DNA of 5,753 nucleotides. Source: an uncultured Lachnospiraceae bacterium (lineage in GTDB: Bacteria; Bacillota_A; Clostridia; Lachnospirales; Lachnospiraceae). The DNA lies in contig CAJKKX010000174.1 of the NCBI GenBank assembly GCA_905200565.1, positions 1 to 5,753 on the forward strand, in the 5' to 3' direction. Positions 1-4,336 of the stretch are shown piece after piece. Every line of letters begins with the position of its first letter. Positions within the stretch are counted from its first letter, which is position 1. A program made the translations under genes and the position numbers. Under the pieces are notes generated by a model. It did not search any database. It was not told the origin of the DNA and saw only the letters and a program-made list of their open reading frames with translations.

Positions 1-948
1 GTGCTGACGATCCTGGCAGTGATCGGTATCTGGGAGAAGGACCAGCCGAAATATTACGGCATCGGCGGAGCAAACGCCGAGAAGGTAAAGGTTTCCGAGT
101 ACATTGCAATTATCAAGGGCAACAAGCCGATGCAGCGTCTGATGGTTGCCGGTGCAGGCTGTAAGCTGGCACTCGCTATCGCCACAAACGTGTCCGTACT
201 GTGTATGCTGTACGGCTGTATGATGGGGGATTACGACGGACTGTATCTGCCGATGATGGTGCTTGGCTACGCATGCTCGGCGCCGTTCTTCCTGCTGACG
301 ATCCGCACTTCTCAGAAGGAGGGGCAGAAGGCATCTCTGGAGAAATATGTGCGCCTGGCGCTGATCATGTACATAGGTGTGCTGGTATTGCTGCTCTTCT
401 GGAGGCAGGGCGACCCGAGGTTCAACCTTTCTCTTATGGGAGAGAATGGGCTTTCCATTAATCTGTACACGATTCTGTTTATCGTATTCTTTGGCATCGG
501 CTATGGAGCGTACTATTCTACTGCAGATATGCCGATCCCGATGGTTGCGGACTGCTCGGACTACGAGACGTACCGCTCCGGCAAATATATTCCGGGTATC
601 ATGGGGACGCTGTTCAGTCTGGTAGATAAGCTGGTTTCCTCGCTCGCTACCACGGTTGTTGCGATTGCGGTATCGTTTATTGGTCTTTCTGACCTTCCGG
701 CAGCAGAGACGCCGTATGCGCTTGGCATGAACTGGGTGGTGATCGTGCTGTTCTGCATCATTCCGATGCTGGCATGGATCGCGACGCTGATCGCGATGAA
801 GGGCTACACGCTGACCGGACCGAAGATGAAGGAAATCCAGGCGGTGAACGCGGCAAGAAAAGCGGCGATCGCTGACGGCAAGACGATGGAGCAGGCGATG
901 AAGATGTATCAGACCATCGATCGGGTTCCGGCGGAATTTAAATCTTAA
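1..948 (+). CDS. GPH/MelB-family glycoside:cation symporter, C-terminal part (5' end outside window)
   Basis: The reading frame is open from the first base and ends at TAA 946-948, giving 315 residues. The GTG at position 1 has no visible ribosome binding site and falls inside a membrane segment, so the true start lies upstream. The family usually has about 450-500 residues and 12 membrane helices; about seven hydrophobic segments are visible here (roughly residues 1-10, 48-72, 82-102, 117-135, 152-176, 200-228 and 242-266). The best family mark is the stretch at residues 177-200 (MPIPMVADCSDYET, then RSGKYIPGI), which matches the GPH/MelB pattern of a D-x-x-DYE motif followed by a T/S-G-K/R-x-x-G-I motif and a helix with a conserved Lys (K210). 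The charged tail after residue 266 (GYTLTGPKMKEIQ) is also typical. Proteins of this family import glycosides or oligosaccharides with Na+ or H+; the substrate cannot be read from this sequence. A secreted GH3 enzyme further right fits a glycoside-use role. No clear terminator directly follows the stop. Confidence 0.88.
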   Translation: MLTILAVIGIWEKDQPKYYGIGGANAEKVKVSEYIAIIKGNKPMQRLMVAGAGCKLALAIATNVSVLCMLYGCMMGDYDGLYLPMMVLGYACSAPFFLLTIRTSQKEGQKASLEKYVRLALIMYIGVLVLLLFWRQGDPRFNLSLMGENGLSINLYTILFIVFFGIGYGAYYSTADMPIPMVADCSDYETYRSGKYIPGIMGTLFSLVDKLVSSLATTVVAIAVSFIGLSDLPAAETPYALGMNWVVIVLFCIIPMLAWIATLIAMKGYTLTGPKMKEIQAVNAARKAAIADGKTMEQAMKMYQTIDRVPAEFKS

Positions 949-980
949 TGGAAAGCTGCCGCGAATAGTAGTTTTTAACA

Positions 981-1000
981 ATAATTTTGTACAATTTTGT
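981..1000. repeat. 10-bp tandem repeat in AT-rich gap
   Basis: ATAATTTTGT (981-990) is followed directly by ACAATTTTGT (991-1000), differing at one base. The second unit also starts an inverted pair, CAATTTT at 992-998 and AAAATTG at 1017-1023, which reaches into the -35 region of the next promoter. One unit per helical turn upstream of a promoter could be a protein-binding site or simply AT-rich upstream promoter DNA. In sequence this AT-rich, chance remains possible. Confidence 0.35.
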
Positions 1001-1012
1001 ATGATTTCTCAT

Positions 1013-1041
1013 TTGTAAAATTGACACTTCTATATTATAAT
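1013..1041 (+). promoter_or_regulatory. Sigma-A type promoter for the two-component operon
   Basis: A perfect -10 box TATAAT lies at 1036-1041, with TTGTAA at 1013-1018 as a 4-of-6 match to the -35 box and a 17-bp spacer. Transcription would start near 1048, about 90 bases before the response regulator start codon. A perfect TTGACA also sits at 1021-1026, but it is only 9 bp from TATAAT; its alternative partner TATAGA at 1046-1051 would need a 19-bp spacer. The exact pairing is uncertain, but a promoter in this stretch is likely. Confidence 0.65.
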
Positions 1042-1055
1042 AGGGTATAGAAGTG
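1025..1055. promoter_or_regulatory. Perfect 10-bp inverted repeat straddling the -10 box (probable operator)
   Basis: CACTTCTATA at 1025-1034 is the exact reverse complement of TATAGAAGTG at 1046-1055, with 11 bases between, and the dyad is centred at 1040 on the TATAAT box. A protein bound here would cover the promoter and transcription start, which suggests repression. The alternative is an RNA hairpin when transcription reads in from the symporter gene. LytTR regulators usually bind direct repeats, so the binder need not be the response regulator encoded next. Confidence 0.55.
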
Positions 1056-1059
1056 GCGG

Positions 1060-1112
1060 AATGACCGCTGAATGCGATATCCTGACGGATATACGCTTCG
1101 GCGGTCGTTTTT
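1060..1112 (+). terminator. Leader terminator/attenuator hairpin ahead of the response regulator
   Basis: Bases 1063-1082 pair with 1087-1106 around the four-base loop TGAC (1083-1086). The stem has 19 pairs, including one G-T wobble, with single bulges at T1073 and A1093. Three more A-T/T-G pairs (1060-1062 with 1107-1109) extend it into the T5 run at 1108-1112. This is the form of a rho-independent terminator for rightward transcription; the other strand lacks a matching T tail. The ribosome binding site begins only about 12 bases later, and there is no room for another promoter between them. RNA for the two-component genes must therefore pass through this hairpin, whether it starts near 1048 or upstream. 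That makes it a likely attenuator, or a leaky terminator of the symporter transcript. Confidence 0.7.
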
Positions 1113-1138
1113 ATGATATTAATGGGGGAGGAAGAGCG

Positions 1139-1843
1139 ATGCTTCTGATTGCAGTCGTGGACGATGACACGAAAGAAATGCAGGAACTGGTTGACTGTGT
1201 GGAACATTATTTTAATGCAAAGGGAGAGGAGCACGTGATCCACCGGTATTATGACGGTGTGGAGTTTATCCGCAGCCGGGAGCTTTATAATATTGTATTC
1301 CTGGATATCCGTCTGGGCGAGATGGACGGGCTGGATGCGGCGAGATTCCTGCGCATTGTCAACAAGGAGGCGCAGCTTATTTTCGTGACGCATATGGCGC
1401 AGTTTGCTATACGCGGCTACGAGGTGGACGCTATGGACTTTATCATCAAGCCGATCGATCAGTTTTCCATCGACCGCGTGCTGGAGAAGGCGATCAAGCG
1501 CATCAGCGACAGCACCAATGTTACGCTTGCTTTAAAAACCTCGGACGGCATCGTGAGCATTCCCTCGAACAGCATCTATTTTGTGGAGGTGTACGATCAT
1601 GACCTGATCTACCACACCGAGCAGGGCGATTACAAGGTGCGCGGCAGGCTGGGCGAAGTGCGCAAAAAGCTGGACGACCGCAATTTTATCCAGTGCAACC
1701 GCTCCTATCTGGTAAATATGCGCCACATTAAACGGGTAGGAAGTGATTTTGTGGAAGTAAACAACGAGCGCGTGCAGATTTCAAAGTCGCATCAGAAGGA
1801 GATAGAGCAGCGTTTCATTAACTTCCTGGGGAAAAGCGTATGA
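1139..1843 (+). CDS. LytTR-family response regulator
   Basis: This is a two-domain response regulator of 234 residues, a normal length for the AgrA/LytR type. The receiver domain spans about residues 1-120: acidic residues D8-D10, phosphoacceptor D56 in FLDIRL, T84 in FVTHM, the GYEVDAMDF stretch at 93-101, and the conserved K104-P105. The LytTR DNA-binding domain spans about 127-230, with the marks FIQCNRSYLVNMRHI (183-197) and VQISKSHQKEI (212-222). The frame is open further upstream to an ATG at 1061, but that ATG lies in the terminator hairpin and has no ribosome binding site. ATG 1139 follows GGGAGG (1126-1131) by 7 bases and starts exactly at the receiver's first strand, so it is preferred. 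The stop overlaps the start of the downstream kinase, its likely phosphodonor. Predicted to act in the cytoplasm as a transcription activator or repressor; targets are unknown, possibly including its own promoter or nearby sugar genes. Confidence 0.93.
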   Translation: MLLIAVVDDDTKEMQELVDCVEHYFNAKGEEHVIHRYYDGVEFIRSRELYNIVFLDIRLGEMDGLDAARFLRIVNKEAQLIFVTHMAQFAIRGYEVDAMDFIIKPIDQFSIDRVLEKAIKRISDSTNVTLALKTSDGIVSIPSNSIYFVEVYDHDLIYHTEQGDYKVRGRLGEVRKKLDDRNFIQCNRSYLVNMRHIKRVGSDFVEVNNERVQISKSHQKEIEQRFINFLGKSV

Positions 1844-3177
1844 TGACGCCGGTCTGGTGGATCCGGGAGATAGACTGGCGCATATCCTCCGGGATCATCT
1901 TTTTCATTCATCTGGTCGTGTGGAACAAGGCGGAAAAGAAGCGTTCCTTTGGTGCGCGCATCTTTCTGAGCTTCGCACTTCTGTGCGCGGCAAGCTGGTG
2001 TATGCGCTATACGCTGGAGGTCGTCCTGTCCCAAAAAGTGCTGGTTGCAATCGGCTACAGCTTTTACATTATGGTGCTGAGCCTTCTGTTTGTTCTCTGT
2101 GCCCGGTTCTGTTATCATATTTCCAACGACGCGGCGATTTTTAACAGTATCATGGCACTCACGATCTACCGCATATCGTGGGATGCGGTAAAGCTGATTT
2201 CGGCAATCCCGGTCGGCCCGGACGCTACCTGGACAGGCGGAAGCCCCTTTCAGTCGATCATGTCCTACATGCTGTATGTGCTTATTGAGGTGTGCTGCCT
2301 GAAGGTATATCAGTATTTTGTACATCGCGAGGTTTCCTTCCCTCTGAAAGCGATCAGGTGCATATTTGTTGTCATTCTTCTCAGCCAGATGCTGCTGGAG
2401 TTTATGTATCAGCTTTTGTTTCCGAAAAATCTGACAGATTCCGGGATGTTGTTTTTCCTCACGGCGCTTCTGTACAGCATCGTAAACTTTATTTTGCTGA
2501 TGTTGATGGCGTATCTGTCGCTTCTGCAGCACGAAAACTTAAGTATGCAGAATTTTATCAGCAGCAAGCAGCGTTATTATGAGATCAGCCGTGAGGGGAT
2601 CCTGTCGCTGCAGATTAAATGTCACGATCTGAAGCATTACGTCAACCTGCTGCGATCGACAGAGGGGCAGCGGCAGTTCCAGAAGTACCTGGACAGCCTG
2701 CGGGATTCCATCGACGAATTTAATACGGTGGTGGACTCCGGCAACAAGAGCCTGGACGTGGTGCTTACGGAAAAAAATATTATCTGCTCCATGAACGGCG
2801 TGCGCTTTACCTACATTGTGGATGGAAAGCTCTTTTATTGCCTGACGGACATGGAAATCTATGCGCTCTTTGGAAATGCGATGGACAATGCGCTGGAAGG
2901 AATGGAGCATGTTGAGCACCCGGAGAAGAAGTTTATCTCCCTGCGTGCGGCAAGACGCGATGATATGGTGATCCTGGTGGTGGAAAATTATTTCGAGCAT
3001 GAGCTGAAATTTGCAAATGGTCTTCCGATCACCACCAAGGCAGAGGAACATCACCACGGCTTCGGGCTGCGCTCGATCATTGCGATCGCGCAGCAGCACG
3101 GTGGAAACGCTTCCGTGGAGGCGGAGGGAAATACCTTCCGGCTGACGGTATCCATGCGGATCGAGCCGGAGGAGTAA
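1840..3177 (+). CDS. Membrane GHKL sensor histidine kinase (AgrC/HPK10-like)
   Basis: This 445-residue sensor kinase is the likely partner of the LytTR regulator just upstream. Its ATG shares bases with the regulator's stop (ATGA at 1840-1843), which points to translational coupling; GGGG at 1828-1831 can serve as ribosome binding site. A second ATG follows immediately at 1843. The N-terminal half (about 15-230) is a sensor of about six or seven hydrophobic segments (roughly 15-28, 40-62, 66-90, 98-120, 140-160, 172-193, 202-228) without a large extracellular domain. A helical linker leads to the phosphoacceptor H262 in CHDLKHYVNLLR, the short H-box of this kinase class. The ATP-binding domain holds the N box (N346 and N350 in GNAMDNALEG), VVENYF at 380-385, and the G box HHHGFGLRSI (404-413). 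Such kinases often sense peptides or membrane-associated signals, but the ligand is not readable here. All catalytic motifs look intact. It ends 39 bases before the end of a convergent gene, with no clear terminator between. Confidence 0.92.
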   Translation: MMTPVWWIREIDWRISSGIIFFIHLVVWNKAEKKRSFGARIFLSFALLCAASWCMRYTLEVVLSQKVLVAIGYSFYIMVLSLLFVLCARFCYHISNDAAIFNSIMALTIYRISWDAVKLISAIPVGPDATWTGGSPFQSIMSYMLYVLIEVCCLKVYQYFVHREVSFPLKAIRCIFVVILLSQMLLEFMYQLLFPKNLTDSGMLFFLTALLYSIVNFILLMLMAYLSLLQHENLSMQNFISSKQRYYEISREGILSLQIKCHDLKHYVNLLRSTEGQRQFQKYLDSLRDSIDEFNTVVDSGNKSLDVVLTEKNIICSMNGVRFTYIVDGKLFYCLTDMEIYALFGNAMDNALEGMEHVEHPEKKFISLRAARRDDMVILVVENYFEHELKFANGLPITTKAEEHHHGFGLRSIIAIAQQHGGNASVEAEGNTFRLTVSMRIEPEE

Positions 3178-3216
3178 GGGGAAGCAACGGTATAGTCTGG
3201 AGAAAGATAATGTATC

Positions 3217-4038
3217 CTAAAGGACATCGTGATATGCTGCTTCCGGAGGATCAGCACTCCAGCGAAGTTCGTATTCCGGATTACGAAAATCAAAATCCTC
3301 TGTAAAAAGATATGTCAGCAGAATGATATCCGGTTTTTCTTCCGGGAAGTATTTTTCCACAGATCCATTTTCGGGGAAAGGGATCACTGTGGAAAGGTAG
3401 TGCTGCCTGGGCAGATGAAGATAGCGGCGATCGTTTCTGATATCCCGCTCCTCCGGCTGAATATCTGCGAAAATATAATTTTGGTAGCTGTCGCCCGAAC
3501 GACGGGAAAGGATACCGATCTCAGTGCCTGCTGTTAGTCCTTCACGCTTGATATCCAGCAGGAAACGTTTTGAAAGCGTTCCATATTTTCGATATGTTAT
3601 GCGGTCGCCTGCCGGTGTCAGCAGATAGTGCTTTTCGGGCAGAACCTCAGAGACAGGGCGGCTGCTTTTTCTGAGCCGTTCGCAGCGGGACATTTTTTGC
3701 TGGAGCATTTCTGATTTTTCAAGAAACTGTTCCAGCTTTTCTATTTTCTGTTTCACCGCCTCTATGCCGTAGGCAATCTGTTCACGGAAATGGATCCTCT
3801 GGGTGGCTGGGTCGATATAGTTGTGCAGAAGCTCAAGCGGAACACCAGCCTCCACATAATGTTGGATAGAGCGGACCAGACTGCCCTGTGCGAGCGTGTA
3901 ATAGCGGTAGGAATTATCCGGATCGATCCAGACAGGGGACAGGACGCCGATCTTTTCATAGTAGCGCAGCGATTTGGCATTGACGCCCGTCAACTGGGAG
4001 AATTCACCGATCGTAAATAAATTATCTGTTTTTTCCAT
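3217..4038 (-). CDS. MerR-family transcriptional regulator, BmrR-like
   Basis: The gene encodes 273 residues, close to the length of BmrR-type regulators. The N-terminal winged helix-turn-helix covers about residues 8-75: FTIGEFSQLTGVNAKSLRYYEKIG (8-31, written here in part as FTIGEF and SLRYYEKIG) and a wing with WIDPDNSYRYYT (37-48), nearly the BmrR consensus. A helical, coiled-coil-like dimerisation stretch follows at about 85-118. The C-terminal part (about 130-273) resembles the effector-binding half of BmrR-like proteins in position and composition, but no ligand residues can be assigned. The frame reaches an upstream ATG at 4086, but that codon lies within the gene's own predicted promoter. 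ATG 4036-4038 is chosen because it follows GGGAAGG (4056-4050) by 11 bases and starts just before the HTH. MerR proteins usually activate a divergent or own promoter by twisting a long 19-bp spacer; such a promoter lies directly upstream and faces the GH3 gene. Stop TAG at 3219-3217. Confidence 0.88.
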   Translation of the reverse strand: MEKTDNLFTIGEFSQLTGVNAKSLRYYEKIGVLSPVWIDPDNSYRYYTLAQGSLVRSIQHYVEAGVPLELLHNYIDPATQRIHFREQIAYGIEAVKQKIEKLEQFLEKSEMLQQKMSRCERLRKSSRPVSEVLPEKHYLLTPAGDRITYRKYGTLSKRFLLDIKREGLTAGTEIGILSRRSGDSYQNYIFADIQPEERDIRNDRRYLHLPRQHYLSTVIPFPENGSVEKYFPEEKPDIILLTYLFTEDFDFRNPEYELRWSADPPEAAYHDVL

Positions 4039-4081
4039 TTTATACTTGACCTTCCCATAATGGTATACCTTATAGTATAAA
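4039..4081. promoter_or_regulatory. Long-spaced inverted repeat at the divergent MerR promoter region
   Basis: TTTATACT (4039-4046) and AGTATAAA (4074-4081) are perfect 8-base reverse complements, centred at 4060, within one base of the middle of the 19-bp spacer of the rightward promoter. Inside lie two smaller palindromes, CCATAATGG (4055-4063) and GGTATACC (4062-4069). MerR dimers bind dyads between the -35 and -10 boxes, so this is the expected place for its operator. Here the best symmetry is at the outer edges, which is less usual, and the arms overlap the promoter boxes, so part of the symmetry may come from the boxes themselves. Confidence 0.5.
4046..4076 (+). promoter_or_regulatory. 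MerR-type promoter with 19-bp spacer, facing the GH3 gene
   Basis: TTGACC (4046-4051) and TATAGT (4071-4076) each match the -35 and -10 consensus at 5 of 6 bases, with 19 bp between. This over-long spacer is the hallmark of promoters that MerR-family proteins activate by DNA distortion. A start near 4083 is expected. The transcript would run through the leader toward the GH3 gene and meet the terminator at 4233-4267 on the way. Confidence 0.6.
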
Positions 4082-4102
4082 TACAAAATATAGTTTCGTC
4101 AA
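4074..4102 (-). promoter_or_regulatory. Promoter of the MerR-family gene
   Basis: Read on the minus strand, TTGACG (4102-4097) and TATACT (4079-4074) each match consensus at 5 of 6 bases with an ideal 17-bp spacer. Start of transcription is expected near 4067, leaving about 29 bases before the ATG at 4038. Its -10 box overlaps that of the rightward promoter by three bases, so the two promoters cannot be occupied at once and the regulator probably controls its own synthesis. Confidence 0.65.
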
Positions 4103-4125
4103 TGGAAAACGGGAAATGAAAAAGA

Positions 4126-4147
4126 CCGGGGCAGGCGTCTGCGTCGG
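4126..4147 (+). other. Small stem-loop in the leader after the MerR-type promoter
   Basis: CCGG (4126-4129) pairs with TCGG (4144-4147, one G-T), then after one mismatch GCAG (4131-4134) pairs with CTGC (4139-4142) around the loop GCGT. It is GC-rich within AT-rich surroundings and has no T tail, so it is not a terminator. It may be a leader RNA structure upstream of the terminator at 4233. Confidence 0.35.
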
Positions 4148-4177
4148 ATATTGCATAGTACACAAAAATAAAAAATA

Positions 4178-4232
4178 TTTGCGGATGAAAATCGTGAATT
4201 TGCGAAAATAAAATCGGTTTGCGTCGAAAATC
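4178..4232 (+). repeat. Three TTTGCG direct repeats at about two-helical-turn spacing
   Basis: TTTGCG occurs at 4178-4183, 4199-4204 and 4218-4223, 21 and 19 bases apart, each followed within a few bases by an A-rich AAAATC or AAAATAAAATC element. A weaker relative (GCCGAAAAAT, 4241-4250) follows in the terminator loop. The spacing would place the copies on about the same face of the DNA, as for a cooperative regulator, between the MerR-type promoter and the GH3 promoter. Only three short copies are present, so chance is not excluded. Confidence 0.4.
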
Positions 4233-4267
4233 AGAAGAGTGCCGAAAAATGGGGACTCTTCTTTTTT
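4233..4267 (+). terminator. Rho-independent terminator upstream of the GH3 gene
   Basis: AGAAGAGT (4233-4240) pairs perfectly with ACTCTTCT (4255-4262), followed by a T run through 4267. CC (4242-4243) can add pairs with GG (4253-4254). No open gene precedes it on this strand: the only visible upstream start is the MerR-type promoter, so it would end that transcript after about 185 bases or act as an attenuator for the GH3 gene. The other strand has only an interrupted T tail. Confidence 0.72.
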
Positions 4268-4278
4268 GTGCAAAATTA

Positions 4279-4305
4279 TGCTATGATTGGAGAAATAAAC
4301 CAATC
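4279..4305 (+). promoter_or_regulatory. Extended -10 promoter of the GH3 gene with overlapping dyad
   Basis: TGC followed by TATGAT (4279-4287) forms an extended -10 element. The -35 region falls in the T run of the terminator and matches poorly, as is common for extended -10 promoters. GATTGG (4285-4290) and CCAATC (4300-4305) form a 6-bp dyad with a 9-base gap over the -10 end and the expected start near 4294, a position suited to a repressor or to a short 5' hairpin in the RNA. Confidence 0.5.
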
Positions 4306-4336
4306 GTGTGAGTATTGGTAAAAGGAGGATAAGTGT

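Noticed and set aside
1021..1051. Perfect TTGACA at 1021 paired with TATAGA at 1046 as a 19-bp spacer promoter
   Set aside because: It is a possible overlapping alternative, but TATAAT at 1036 with the upstream TTGTAA has the standard 17-bp spacer and was preferred.
938..1393. Minus-strand open frame of 151 codons spanning the gap before the response regulator
   Set aside because: It runs through the promoter and hairpin and opposite the receiver domain, and its translation has no recognisable family.
1792..2532. Long minus-strand open frame of 246 codons
   Set aside because: It lies opposite the sensor kinase, is full of His, Gln, Arg and Lys as expected of an antisense shadow, resembles no family, and has no ribosome binding site.
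2539..3099. Minus-strand open frame of 186 codons
   Set aside because: It is antisense to the kinase catalytic domain, whose H, N and G boxes are clear on the plus strand.
3180..3244. GGAAGCA and TGCTTCC inverted pair near the convergent gene ends
   Set aside because: The 51-base loop and lack of a T tail make a terminator unlikely; the right arm lies in the MerR coding sequence.
4116..4211. Plus-strand frame of 31 codons (starts MKKTGAGVCVGYC) after the MerR-type promoter
   Set aside because: It has only a weak GGG stretch as a ribosome binding site and shows no family, though its location in the leader means a leader peptide cannot be fully excluded.
4070..4303. Minus-strand open frame of 77 codons in the MerR-GH3 gap
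   Set aside because: It crosses the terminator, the repeats and the regulator's promoter; its hydrophobic, Phe-rich make-up follows from AT-rich DNA and it has no ribosome binding site.
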